Shown: in pieces, positions 1 through 6,601 of the stretch
Position numbering within the stretch: position 1 is the stretch's first letter
Layout of the letters: every line of letters starts with the position of its first letter
Assembly: GCA_030699625.1 (NCBI GenBank)
Contig: JAUYLU010000063.1
Span: 1 to 22,733 of the forward strand
Length of the DNA: 22,733 bases
Direction: 5' to 3'
Source: a bacterium
Lineage (GTDB): Bacteria; Patescibacteriota; Minisyncoccia; Phycocordibacterales; VMEP01
The notes under the pieces: generated by a model
The model's input: the letters and a program-made list of their open reading frames with translations, nothing else
The model's database searches: none
Told to the model about the DNA's origin: nothing
Translations under genes and position numbers: made by a program

Positions 1-1
1 C

Positions 2-18
2 GCGCCGCGCGCCAAAAT
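2..18 (+). repeat. 17-nt direct repeat, left copy
   Basis: GCGCCGCGCGCCAAAAT occurs here and again at 2332-2348 in the same orientation. The two copies enclose the AT-richer segment with the VanZ-like gene and the frameshifted gene. At the right copy the GC part also forms a hairpin (CGCGGCG-TTTTG-CGCCGCG), so part of the similarity could be a common intergenic hairpin element rather than a target duplication. Confidence 0.5.
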
Positions 19-299
19 CCCGAATCAACGGGCTCTCTCCAACTCTGGGCTCCGCGGGCTGGACTCGAACGAAAGGAGGGCCGGAGGGAACACCGCGGGG
101 TTCCCTCCCTGCCGGCCGGCAGGCGGGCGTGGAGGAGATTATTCAGAACCGTGGGTTCTGAAAGCGCAGCCTATGGCGAGCAGTGAGATTCCAGGCCGCT
201 CAGCTTGCACATGGGAGATTCACTTCCAACCATCCCTTAAGCAGTGGAAATGACTGGTTACTTGCGATTATTTACGACTGACCTCCTACTCGGTGGAGC

Positions 300-341
300 G
301 AAAAGCTCAGCTTCTCGTCTCCAAACGAGAGGCGGCTTTTC
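300..341 (+). terminator. Two-part terminator hairpin
   Basis: The inner stem GCTTCTCGT (310-318) pairs with ACGAGAGGC (325-333) around the loop CTCCAA. The outer arms GAAAAGC (300-306) and GCTTTTC (335-341) also pair, giving A and T tracts on both sides, so it could act in both directions. It ends the non-coding region to its left. Confidence 0.7.
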
Positions 342-398
342 ATTTGAAAAAGTCAGGAATAAAAACACACGGAGCTCTTTCCGTCGGGCGGTTTTTGT

Positions 399-427
399 TT
401 GACAATTTTTGAATTAAATGTTATAAA
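399..427 (+). promoter_or_regulatory. Consensus sigma-70-type promoter
   Basis: A perfect -35 TTGACA (399-404), a 17-nt spacer and -10 TATAAA (422-427) stand before the GTG start at 467. The predicted transcript has a leader of about 30 nt containing the SD GGAGG at 456-460. Confidence 0.75.
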
Positions 428-466
428 ATTTCGGTAGGTTCTTCAGCAAAAATTTGGAGGTTCCAG

Positions 467-982
467 GTGACACCACAAATCATGCAATGGTCGAGCTTGG
501 CGGCCTTAGTAATATTGGTCCCCATGCTCTGCCTAGAAACCCTGAGGATGAACAGCAGGTACTTCACGGCAATAGCAGTCCTTGCACTGCTGTATCCTCT
601 TGGAAAGGTTTTGCAGTTTTGGCTCATTGGGCCAGGATGGATTCGGTGGTATATAAGTGATGTCGGGTGGGTCTCATGCGTTGGCATCCTCATTGCTTTC
701 GGCAACATGCTACCGTCTAGTGGGACAATGCTAGACCGCATAAAAACAGGAGTTGGCGTTGCCTTCGCAATAGCTGTGTGTATAGAATCAGCCCAGATCA
801 TTCTGCCGAAGCGCCCAATCAAGTCAGATTTCATAGCGGCCGGCGACTGGGCAGACATGGCAATCTTCTTCTTGATGTATGGGGTAAATCTTTATCTCAT
901 CCACAAGATGAAGCCCGCGACCCCAATCCCTGTTGCCGCCACCCTTCAACCAAAGAAAAAGCGCAGAAATAAGAAACGCTGA
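467..982 (+). CDS. VanZ-like integral membrane protein
   Basis: The protein has 171 aa and starts with GTG, six bases after a clear GGAGG; the consensus promoter at 399-427 supports this start. About five hydrophobic segments are visible near residues 8-24, 33-53, 63-83, 94-110 and 127-146, followed by a lysine/arginine-rich tail (KKKRRNKKR) expected in the cytoplasm. Around residues 104-130 the pattern E-S-A-Q, then L-P-K-R and an Asp before the last helix recalls the VanZ family, whose founder gives low-level teicoplanin resistance; most members have no assigned function. The gene is visibly more AT-rich than genes after 2.4 kb and stands alone between promoter and terminator, so it may have been acquired. 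The family call is moderate; membrane protein is secure. Confidence 0.6.
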   Translation: MTPQIMQWSSLAALVILVPMLCLETLRMNSRYFTAIAVLALLYPLGKVLQFWLIGPGWIRWYISDVGWVSCVGILIAFGNMLPSSGTMLDRIKTGVGVAFAIAVCIESAQIILPKRPIKSDFIAAGDWADMAIFFLMYGVNLYLIHKMKPATPIPVAATLQPKKKRRNKKR

Positions 983-983
983 C

Positions 984-1018
984 CCGCCCGCAGAGAAACC
1001 CTTCGGGCGGTCTTTTTT
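984..1018 (+). terminator. Intrinsic terminator
   Basis: CCGCCCG (984-990) pairs with CGGGCGG (1004-1010), followed by TCTTTTTT. It ends the VanZ-like transcript. Confidence 0.8.
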
Positions 1019-1145
1019 ACGAAAACAGGTTTTAACGTCGTCTATTACGCGGAGTTCGAAGAAATGGACAGGGCTTGCTTGTCCTCGACATCGGTACTTT
1101 TGCGTGCGTAGAGAAAATAGCGCATAGTGGAATTATACTAGCAAT

Positions 1146-1967
1146 ATGACAGCATTAGAGAATTGCCCCATTTGCGGCTACGACAAATTCAAACAGTACC
1201 CACTGGGAGATCCGTGGTCTCATTTTTATGAGTGCGAAAGATGCGGGCGATTTCAGGCAAGCGACCAGCTATTTTTCTTCTCGGATGTAAAGGAACAGTT
1301 GAGCAAGGTGGCCTACATTCTATCCGGTCTCTCTAGGGAACTTCACGAAACAGGTGGCAAATACCCAACCTTCACAATAGAAAATTACGAAGCGCTAACA
1401 AAGCAGTTTCCGGTGCCTGATGTCAGCAACATCGAGGAAAAACTGCAAAAATTACTCTTACGATTGAGAGAACGGACGGAGTATTTCGGGCAAGTAATCG
1501 AACTTGGTGAGATCGAACTTGCTGTGCCACTTGCATACGCGAAAAATGCACACGAGTTGGAGGCATTACTTAAGCTAATGTCCGAAAAGAAAATTGCGTA
1601 TGTAAAAATCATTGAACCGGCCACCATTGTTGGAGAGAAAAACGTTACGCCAAAGACTCGTTCGGCCCGTATCACGTTGCTGGAAGCAGGGTGGGACCTC
1701 AGTAACTCGCTCGGTAAACAAAATCAAGAATCAGATAAAGGTTTCATTGCCGTGTGGTTCGACGAGTCCATGAACGAAAGCATTGATGCGGCAGAGCAGC
1801 CATTAGTGATGCGGGCTTCCGCGCAGTTTGTATTCGTGATGAGCATTTTTCTGAACGAATTATGGATAAGGCACTCAGCGAAATCAGGCAGAGTAGATTT
1901 ATTGTCGTTGACCTTACAGGCGCTCGCGCTAGCGTGTATTTCGAAGCCGGATTCGCGCACGGATTAG
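1146..1967 (+). CDS. Zinc-ribbon protein with NDT/TIR-like C-terminus, 5' part of a frameshifted gene
   Basis: As read, this frame gives 273 aa. The N-terminus is a zinc ribbon with paired cysteines C7/C10 and C30/C33. The middle (about 45-190) is helical and contains a G-W-x-L stretch. From about 195 the sequence GFIAVWFDESMNESIDAAEQ begins a nucleoside-2-deoxyribosyltransferase-like (NDT/TIR-like) domain. Coding sense is lost after about residue 218 (base 1799) and the rest of this frame is unrelated. The domain resumes one frame back, in the entry at 1862-2140. Joining the frames at about 1799 gives a protein of roughly 331 aa. Proteins with this layout are known to me only as uncharacterised; nucleotide or NAD cleavage in defence is a guess. 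The gene is AT-rich compared with the window. Confidence 0.65.
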   Translation: MTALENCPICGYDKFKQYPLGDPWSHFYECERCGRFQASDQLFFFSDVKEQLSKVAYILSGLSRELHETGGKYPTFTIENYEALTKQFPVPDVSNIEEKLQKLLLRLRERTEYFGQVIELGEIELAVPLAYAKNAHELEALLKLMSEKKIAYVKIIEPATIVGEKNVTPKTRSARITLLEAGWDLSNSLGKQNQESDKGFIAVWFDESMNESIDAAEQPLVMRASAQFVFVMSIFLNELWIRHSAKSGRVDLLSLTLQALALACISKPDSRTD

Positions 1968-2140
1968 GCATAGACACAATTTATGTTTACAAAGAAGAAA
2001 AAACGAAAAAAGGATCACCATTGGACTTTTATGTACGGCACTATCAGTGTCATAAGTACAAAGACCCATCTGACCTGAAAGAGGTTTTGAAATTGGCGAT
2101 ATCAGCGAGAATTGCTCGGGGAAAGGGCAAGGGAGCCTGA
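1862..2140 (+). pseudogene. NDT/TIR-like domain, 3' part of the frameshifted gene
   Basis: This frame is open from upstream of 1800 and, read from about 1799, continues the domain begun in the previous entry: A-I-S-D-A-G-F-R-A-V, then SEIRQSRFIVVDLTGARASV, then FEAGFAHGLG. The D-L-T-G and F-E-A-G-x-A elements are typical of nucleoside-deoxyribosyltransferase-like folds, where the Glu is the usual catalytic residue. ATG 1862 has no SD and would remove the first strand and helix, so independent translation is unlikely. The simplest cause is loss of one G from a GG pair at 1799 (GAGCAGGCCATT read as GAGCAGCCATT), either a true mutation or a sequencing error. Confidence 0.65.
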
Positions 2141-2331
2141 GCCGACATACTTTTTCGGCGAAGGGGTTCGCGTGCGCGCACGGGTGGGTGGGGCAAGCAC
2201 GCATGGGTTCGGGGCCCCTCTCTCCCCGCCAAAAAATCCGCATTTGCATTTCTTCAAAAAATCTTCGGCTTGAATTTGCATTCGGCATCAAAAATCTTCC
2301 GGCGCGGCGCATCCTCTCTACGCGGCGTTTT

Positions 2332-2348
2332 GCGCCGCGCGCCAAAAT
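2332..2348 (+). repeat. 17-nt direct repeat, right copy
   Basis: This copy is identical to 2-18. It begins inside the hairpin CGCGGCG-TTTTG-CGCCGCG. The region 2141-2378 has no gene and is composed of GC-rich alternating purine-pyrimidine sequence followed by AT-rich sequence. Beyond the repeat the base composition becomes that of the GC-rich host genes. Confidence 0.5.
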
Positions 2349-2378
2349 ACCAGCCTTACAGACGAGTAAAATTACGAT

Positions 2379-2885
2379 TTAAAGTCCTGAAAGGAAAATC
2401 CCCGCGAGCGAGCCGACGGCGATGGCCACGCCGCCGACGAACGCCATCCTGATGCCGTTTCGTACCACGGAAACGCGGGTGACGACGGCGCTCACCGCGC
2501 CGAGGGCAAAGAGTGCGGCGACCGAAAAAAACACCGAGAGACGGAGTGCCTCCGCCGTCGGCCACAGAAGGTATGGGAAAAGAGGGACGAATCCGGAAAG
2601 GAAATAGGAGAAGAACATGATCGTCCCGGCGACGGCGCTCCCGCCAGCGGGCGCGCCGTCGCCGTTCGCGTACTCGTCGGCGGAATACTCGGAGAGAAAG
2701 CTCCCCGCCGCCATGGAGAACGCCTCGACGAAGATGAGCACGGCCCCGGTGAGAAGAATGGTCTCCCGCGGCACGCCCGCCATGGCGATGCCCGAAAGGA
2801 GCCCCACGGTGGAGACGAGGCTGTCCTCCACTCCGAAGATGAAATTCCTGAAATAAGAAACGAGATTCGCCCGCCGTATCCTCAT
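2379..2885 (-). CDS. VIT-family (CCC1-like) membrane transporter, short form
   Basis: The protein has 168 aa. The opening NFIFGVEDSLVSTVGLLSGI is the signature first helix of the VIT/CCC1 family, which moves Fe2+ or Mn2+ across membranes. The second helix has the family pattern E-A-F-S-M-A-A-G-S-F-L-S-E-Y-S, and further hydrophobic segments fill about 88-110, 113-135 and 145-166. Family members are usually about 230 aa with a cytosolic metal-binding helical insert after helix 2; here that stretch is very short (ADEYANGDGAPAGG), so metal handling may differ. The start is fixed by an extended -10 (TGGTTTAAT) that ends six bases before the ATG, with no SD. The gene is divergent from the PLD gene, 85 bp away. 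Confidence 0.85.
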   Translation of the reverse strand: MRIRRANLVSYFRNFIFGVEDSLVSTVGLLSGIAMAGVPRETILLTGAVLIFVEAFSMAAGSFLSEYSADEYANGDGAPAGGSAVAGTIMFFSYFLSGFVPLFPYLLWPTAEALRLSVFFSVAALFALGAVSAVVTRVSVVRNGIRMAFVGGVAIAVGSLAGIFLSGL

Positions 2886-2891
2886 TCGTCC

Positions 2892-2900
2892 ATTAAACCA
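2892..2900 (-). promoter_or_regulatory. Extended -10, probable leaderless start
   Basis: On the minus strand TGG-TTTAAT is followed by six bases and then the ATG at 2885. The transcript would begin at or within a base or two of the start codon. Confidence 0.55.
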
Positions 2901-2953
2901 TGTAAAAACAAAATGTCGGTGTTGCTATTGCTTCAGGAAACATCCAGACGGTC

Positions 2954-2962
2954 TGCTATCAT
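2954..2962 (+). promoter_or_regulatory. Extended -10, probable leaderless start
   Basis: TGC-TATCAT is followed by eight bases and then ATG 2971. No SD lies between them. Confidence 0.5.
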
Positions 2963-2970
2963 GAGAGCTT

Positions 2971-4044
2971 ATGGAGCCCCATGCCTATAAATTTTTCCTC
3001 CGCGCCAAGGACGCCTGGGACGGCGCGTATGCGGCCTGCGAGGGCGCGAAACGCTCCATCCTTTTCGAGAACTTCATCCTCGTCGACGACAGCGTCGGGA
3101 GGCGCTTCATCGACCTTTTCAAAAAGAAAGCGCGCGAGGGGGTAAAGGTGCGGCTCCTCCTCGACGCGGTCGGGAGCTCGGAGCTTCTCCATCTCCACCT
3201 CGACAACGAGCTTGAGAGATCGGGCGCCGAGCTTGTCTTTTTCAACTCGGTCATCCCGGGCATGCTAAGCCACCGCACGCCGTGGTTCTTCCGCGACCAC
3301 CGGAAGCTCATCGTGGTCGATTCGGAGATTGCCTTCACCGGCGGCGTGTGTTTCCAGGAGCACATGGCCGACTGGCGCGAGACCACGGCGCGGGCGGAAG
3401 GACCGGTGGCGGAAGAAATGGAGCAGGCGTTCGACGAGATGTGGGAGTACGCCCATAAACGCGGAAAGCTCTCGCGCGAGCGGGTGCGGCTCGGTGGCGC
3501 ACGGAAGCACGCCTTTCTCGGAAACGCTCCCCTGCCGCGCCGCAGGCACCTCTACCACGAGCTCCTCGAACGCGTGCGAAGCGCGAAGGAAAGGATATTC
3601 CTCACCACCGCCTACTTCGCCCCGAACCGGCGCCTCCTCCGCGCCCTCCTTCGGGCGGCGCGGCGCGGGGTCACGGTGCGGCTCCTCCTCCCCCGCACGT
3701 CCGACATTATGCTCATCAATATCGCCTCGCGGAGCTACTTCGACCGCCTGCTCCGCGCCGGCGTCCGCATATTCCTCTACGGGCCCGAGATGCTCCACGC
3801 CAAGGCCGCCGTCATCGACGGGTTTGGCACGGTCGGGAGCATGAACCTCGACCACTTGAGTCTCCAGTACAACTTCGAAGGGAACCTCGTCTCGTCCGAC
3901 GACGGGTTCGTCGGGGCGCTCCGCCGGCAGTTCGATGGCGACTCTGCGGAGGCGGAGGAAGTGACGCTTGCGAAATGGCGGGCGCGCCCGTGGCACGACC
4001 GATTGCTTGAGTACGCGGTCCGTCCCGTCCGATTCCTCCTTTGA
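2971..4044 (+). CDS. Phospholipase D-family cardiolipin synthase-like protein
   Basis: The protein has 357 aa and two HxK(x)4D motifs, HRKLIVVD (H110, K112, D117) and HAKAAVID (H276, K278, D283). Each is followed by the small-residue stretch usual in PLD enzymes (FTGG, VGSMN), and two such half-sites form one active site. Family members join two phosphatidylglycerols or use other phosphatidyl donors to make cardiolipin. There is no N-terminal membrane helix, so it resembles the ClsB type more than ClsA, although it is somewhat shorter. The start ATG has an extended -10 eight bases upstream and no SD. The exact substrate cannot be read from the sequence. Confidence 0.88.
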   Translation: MEPHAYKFFLRAKDAWDGAYAACEGAKRSILFENFILVDDSVGRRFIDLFKKKAREGVKVRLLLDAVGSSELLHLHLDNELERSGAELVFFNSVIPGMLSHRTPWFFRDHRKLIVVDSEIAFTGGVCFQEHMADWRETTARAEGPVAEEMEQAFDEMWEYAHKRGKLSRERVRLGGARKHAFLGNAPLPRRRHLYHELLERVRSAKERIFLTTAYFAPNRRLLRALLRAARRGVTVRLLLPRTSDIMLINIASRSYFDRLLRAGVRIFLYGPEMLHAKAAVIDGFGTVGSMNLDHLSLQYNFEGNLVSSDDGFVGALRRQFDGDSAEAEEVTLAKWRARPWHDRLLEYAVRPVRFLL

Positions 4045-4069
4045 CTTCTTGCCTTCCCCGGCATAAAGT
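4041..4069 (+). promoter_or_regulatory. Weak candidate promoter
   Basis: TTGACT (4041-4046), a 17-nt spacer and TAAAGT (4064-4069) lie over the end of the PLD gene and before the small gene at 4095. The -10 is poor, so co-transcription with the PLD gene is equally possible. Confidence 0.35.
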
Positions 4070-4094
4070 TGGTAGTGGACAAAAGGAGGCATAC

Positions 4095-4343
4095 ATGCCC
4101 AGACTGGAGCACGAGGCGTGCGCCAAGCTTCTCATGGATGACTACGGCGTACCGAAAGAATTCAAAGCCCACGTGGTGGAGGAGATCGAACGGATCTGGC
4201 ATAACGAGAGGTTGCCGCATTGTCTCATCGTCGCGGGCGTACGCGGCTACCAAGAAATACGCCTCACTCGCTCGCTTGAGCATTTCCTTGACCGGCACCG
4301 CACTCATCCTCCCAAATACAAACGTACTCAACGCGCCGAATGA
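4095..4343 (+). CDS. Small hypothetical protein
   Basis: The protein has 82 aa and starts at ATG 4095, six bases after AAAGGAGG. An earlier in-frame ATG at 4041 would overlap the PLD gene and lacks an SD, so I prefer 4095. The product is charged and helical, with an internal CLIVAGVRGYQEIRLTRSLE segment and a basic C-terminus; no membrane segment, signal peptide or known motif is visible. A terminator follows at once. It lies 50 bp after the PLD gene and may share its transcript. I do not recognise the family. Confidence 0.65.
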   Translation: MPRLEHEACAKLLMDDYGVPKEFKAHVVEEIERIWHNERLPHCLIVAGVRGYQEIRLTRSLEHFLDRHRTHPPKYKRTQRAE

Positions 4344-4357
4344 TTTTTGGCGATAGC

Positions 4358-4377
4358 CCGCTCCGGCGGGTTTTTTG
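4358..4377 (+). terminator. Intrinsic terminator
   Basis: CCCGC-TCCG-GCGGG is followed by six T. It ends the small gene before it and sits immediately before the promoter of the carboxypeptidase gene. Confidence 0.8.
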
Positions 4378-4381
4378 TTCA

Positions 4382-4390
4382 TGGTAAAAT
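4382..4390 (+). promoter_or_regulatory. Extended -10, probable leaderless start
   Basis: TGG-TAAAAT ends seven bases before ATG 4398. This spacing argues for 4398, rather than the in-frame ATGs at 4347 or 4389, as the true start, because 4347 lies before the upstream terminator and 4389 overlaps the -10. Confidence 0.55.
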
Positions 4391-4397
4391 GGCCTCG

Positions 4398-5309
4398 ATG
4401 AAAGGGCACATAAAGGAACTATTGGCGCGGAAGATCGAGGTGAAGGCCTCCGTGCTCCTTCTCATCGTGGCGGGCACCATGGCGCTCCTCGCCTTCGGCG
4501 GTTTCCGCTTCTACCTCCTCTACCAGGACCTCGTTCGGCTCGAAGGCACCTCGCGCGACCTCACCCGCACCATCGACGCGCTTCAGGCGCACCTCGCGAG
4601 CACTACCATCGAAAACCGCGACCTCAACGACTTCCTCACCATCATGAGGGCGAGGAACACCGACTTCCAGAACCAGCTCGCCGAGACGACGGTCAAGGTA
4701 TCGACCTTCGAGAAGCTCTCCTCCATCGACCCCGAGCTTCTTCAGAAATATTCGAAAGTGTATTTCCTCTCCGAGAACTACATCCCTTCGGAGCTCACCC
4801 TCATCGACCCCGCTTTTCTCCTGAACCCGTCAAAGCCGGTGCAGATACACGGAAAAGTCCGCCCCTACCTCGACGTACTCATGAACGTGGCGAGGCAGGA
4901 CGGCATCGACATCGCGGTGCTCTCGGGCTACCGCTCCTTCGGCACGCAGGCCACTCTCAAATCGCAGTACCGCGTGACCTACGGGGCGAACACCTCGAAC
5001 CGCTTCTCCGCCGAGCAGGGATATTCCGAGCACCAGCTCGGCTCGACGGTCGATTTCACTTCCAAAAAAATCGGCGAGGCGCTCGCGGGCTTCGACGCGA
5101 CGCCCGCCTACCAGTGGCTCACCGGAAACGCCCACCGCTTCGGCTTCGTCCTCTCGTATCCCAAAGGGAATGCCTACTACGTGTACGAGCCGTGGCACTG
5201 GCGCTTCGTCGGCGTCGAGCTCGCTACCCGCTTGCACGAGGAGGGCCGCTCTTTCTACGGCATGCCCCAGCGCGACATCGACCCCTTTCTCGTGAAGCTT
5301 TTCGATTGA
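4398..5309 (+). CDS. Membrane-anchored D-alanyl-D-alanine carboxypeptidase (M15/VanY family)
   Basis: The protein has 303 aa. One membrane segment (about 17-36) anchors it, a coiled-coil-like stalk with heptad leucines follows (about 42-110), and an M15B peptidase domain fills the rest. The zinc motif S-E-H-Q-L-G-S-T-V-D gives H212 and D219, and E-P-W-H-W gives the catalytic E264 and third ligand H267. The family pattern L-S-G-Y-R-S is also present. Such enzymes remove the terminal D-Ala of peptidoglycan stem peptides on the outer face of the membrane. The start is chosen from the -10 element just upstream. It ends within the arm of a bidirectional terminator that it shares with the convergent STAS-like gene. 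Confidence 0.92.
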   Translation: MKGHIKELLARKIEVKASVLLLIVAGTMALLAFGGFRFYLLYQDLVRLEGTSRDLTRTIDALQAHLASTTIENRDLNDFLTIMRARNTDFQNQLAETTVKVSTFEKLSSIDPELLQKYSKVYFLSENYIPSELTLIDPAFLLNPSKPVQIHGKVRPYLDVLMNVARQDGIDIAVLSGYRSFGTQATLKSQYRVTYGANTSNRFSAEQGYSEHQLGSTVDFTSKKIGEALAGFDATPAYQWLTGNAHRFGFVLSYPKGNAYYVYEPWHWRFVGVELATRLHEEGRSFYGMPQRDIDPFLVKLFD

Positions 5310-5340
5310 AAAAGCCGCGCCCGAGGCGCGGCTTTTTCAA
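5306..5340. terminator. Bidirectional terminator
   Basis: A perfect 16-bp stem, TTGAAAAAGCCGCGCC with its complement around the loop CGA, separates two convergent genes. It has A and T tracts for both directions. Confidence 0.9.
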
Positions 5341-5750
5341 TTCTTCTTTTGGAGGAGCCAGGCGAGGGCGTCCTCTTTCGCCCGAAACGCCTTCAGGTTG
5401 TCGCGGTGCGAGACGAGGGCCATGGCGTCCTGGGCGAGCACGGCGAAGACGCTTCCGCCAAAAGTGGCGGTCCGCGTGGCGTAGTCCTTATTGAACTTGA
5501 TGAGCTCCTGGAGGACGGCGAGTGACTTTTGGTCGAACTGGTCGAGGGTGCTGATGTCGATGAGGGTGAGCACTTCCCCGTCGGTCGAGCGCGCCTTGGC
5601 CCGGCGCATGGCGTTCTTCACCTCCTCGCTCCACCGCTTGAGGTCGTCGAGGTACTCCTCGGAGATGTTCCCGCCCAGGGTGAGGTGGATCATATTGTCG
5701 TCGCCGAGGAAGACGCGGAGGTCCGGCTTGAGGGGCTCGTTCAATTTCAT
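5337..5750 (-). CDS. STAS/SpoIIAA-like protein
   Basis: The protein has 137 aa, is soluble and has no signal peptide. It shows alternating strands and helices with a central L-T-L-I-D-I-S-T-L-D-Q-F-D stretch and ends R-D-N-L-K-A-F-R-A-K-E-D-A-L-A-W-L. That end is typical of SpoIIAA-like/STAS proteins, which bind partner proteins or lipophilic ligands. No phosphorylatable serine in the anti-sigma-antagonist context can be assigned with certainty. Translation starts at the ATG eight bases after a TATAAT, with no SD. No neighbour hints at a partner; the sigma/anti-sigma-like pair lies 7.6 kb away. The fold is likely, the function unknown. Confidence 0.6.
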   Translation of the reverse strand: MKLNEPLKPDLRVFLGDDNMIHLTLGGNISEEYLDDLKRWSEEVKNAMRRAKARSTDGEVLTLIDISTLDQFDQKSLAVLQELIKFNKDYATRTATFGGSVFAVLAQDAMALVSHRDNLKAFRAKEDALAWLLQKKN

Positions 5751-5758
5751 ATTTTTCT

Positions 5759-5767
5759 ATTATACAC
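5759..5767 (-). promoter_or_regulatory. -10 element, probable leaderless start
   Basis: On the minus strand GTG-TATAAT is followed by eight bases and then the ATG at 5750. Confidence 0.55.
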
Positions 5768-5792
5768 GCACTTTTAGAAGGCGTGCAAAATG

Positions 5793-5824
5793 AAAGCCGC
5801 CCGGCTGATTGCCGGGCGGCTTTT
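5793..5824. terminator. Intrinsic terminator
   Basis: GCCGCCCGGC pairs with GCCGGGCGGC around TGATT, with A and T tracts outside. It lies at the end of the minus-strand 3D-domain gene. Confidence 0.8.
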
Positions 5825-5847
5825 GAAACTGCCTCCTTTTTCGAAAA

Positions 5848-6387
5848 TTATCGGAGGGCGAATTCGCGCTTCACGAGCACGGCGAGCTCGGCCTGGGTCG
5901 ACGGGATCTCCTTCATGGAGAGCCTGCCGACCACCCGGGCGGTCACTTCGCACACGCCGACCGCAAGCGCTGGATTCACCGACCGCTTACCCACTTTCAC
6001 CGCTTCATCGGTGCCGAAGAGGAGGTCGACCTGGGCGCGCTTCCGCGCGTGCATGGTGTCGGCGATGACGCGGTAACCGACGAGGGGCTCGACCTGTTTG
6101 AAGCCGCACGAGCGGGCGTCCTTGGGCGCCGTAAGCTCGATAATGGTGCCGAACGGGAGCGACTGCGCGAGGTCGCGGGAGCGAGCCGCCACGATTTCGG
6201 GGTTCGAGCGGATGCCTGCCGCGGTCACGTGCGGGTCGCTGTCGGTCTGCTCCGGCACGGCGTTATAGCCGGTAAGCCGGACGGAATATTCAATGGGAAT
6301 GGCGGAAACGGGAACGTAGGATTCTATGGTCGCCCCGCCGGACCAAATAAAAAAGCCCAGAAAGGCGATATTGAGAGTGTTCAACAT
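5848..6387 (-). CDS. Exported 3D-domain (MltA-like double-psi barrel) protein
   Basis: The protein has 179 aa with an N-terminal hydrophobic export segment (about 5-28). The body shows the order expected of a 3D domain: L-T-G-Y-N-A, then Q-T-D-S-D-P-H-V-T-A-A-G, L-P-F-G-T-I-I, A-D-T-M-H-A-R and V-D-L-L-F-G, with the conserved aspartates. In MltA and Rpf-like proteins this fold cleaves glycan strands of peptidoglycan, so a cell-wall lytic or binding role outside the membrane is likely. It lies close to the M15 carboxypeptidase gene. No SD precedes the ATG; a promoter about 28 bp upstream and a small hairpin fill the leader. Confidence 0.82.
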   Translation of the reverse strand: MLNTLNIAFLGFFIWSGGATIESYVPVSAIPIEYSVRLTGYNAVPEQTDSDPHVTAAGIRSNPEIVAARSRDLAQSLPFGTIIELTAPKDARSCGFKQVEPLVGYRVIADTMHARKRAQVDLLFGTDEAVKVGKRSVNPALAVGVCEVTARVVGRLSMKEIPSTQAELAVLVKREFALR

Positions 6388-6391
6388 AATG

Positions 6392-6407
6392 CTAGGCTTC
6401 TGCCTAG
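6392..6407 (-). promoter_or_regulatory. 5'-terminal hairpin in the leader of the 3D-domain gene
   Basis: On the minus strand CTAGGC-AGAA-GCCTAG forms a perfect 6-bp stem. It would start within about two bases of the predicted 5' end and stop four bases before the ATG, occupying the position of the missing SD. Confidence 0.5.
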
Positions 6408-6414
6408 TATTGAA

Positions 6415-6443
6415 ATCATAGCACTGAAATGAGAAAAAGTCAA
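6415..6443 (-). promoter_or_regulatory. Sigma-70-type promoter
   Basis: On the minus strand TTGACT, a 17-nt spacer and TATGAT stand before the 3D-domain gene. The predicted leader is only about 20 nt. Confidence 0.7.
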
Positions 6444-6552
6444 TACCTCCTCATCGATGCCCCGAAGACGGCAGTTTGCCATACCGCTTACAGCTACCAT
6501 AGTTATGCGGTCTATAGCAAGAGTTTCGGGCACCTCCTTTTTGCCCCTCAAA

Positions 6553-6582
6553 GCAAAAACCGCCCTGGAGGGCGGTTTTTGC
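6553..6582. terminator. Bidirectional terminator
   Basis: GCAAAAACCGCCCT pairs perfectly with AGGGCGGTTTTTGC around GG. It ends the minus-strand SWIB gene. Confidence 0.88.
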
Positions 6583-6601
6583 AAAAGCGGGCTTTGCCGC
6601 C

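Larger units (their letters stand above)
1..341. other. Non-coding, hairpin-rich stretch (possible structured RNA)
   Basis: No credible reading frame is seen in this stretch. It contains a hairpin with 9-bp arms GGAGGGAAC (83-91) and GTTCCCTCC (100-108), a perfect 16-bp palindrome CCTGCCGGCCGGCAGG (108-123), a CAGAACC-GTG-GGTTCTG hairpin near 147-163, and a terminator hairpin at 300-341. A terminator with no reading frame before it suggests that a non-coding RNA is transcribed on the plus strand. I compared it by eye with tmRNA, RNase P RNA, SRP RNA and 6S RNA hallmarks and found no convincing match. The left edge of the window cuts the region, so its 5' end cannot be placed. Confidence 0.35.

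Noticed and set aside
49..75. GGCTGGACTCGAAC resembles a tmRNA 5' end or a reversed tRNA T-arm
   Set aside because: The T-stem does not pair on the minus strand, and no matching 3' tRNA-like half or tag frame is found on the plus strand.
108..123. CCTGCCGGCCGGCAGG palindrome as a DNA uptake signal or phage site
   Set aside because: It occurs only once in the window, so there is no evidence of a repeated signal.
6381..6584. 67-aa minus-strand frame overlapping the start of the 3D-domain gene
   Set aside because: Its ATG lies inside the SWIB terminator, internal starts lack good SD spacing, and the 3D-gene promoter lies within it.
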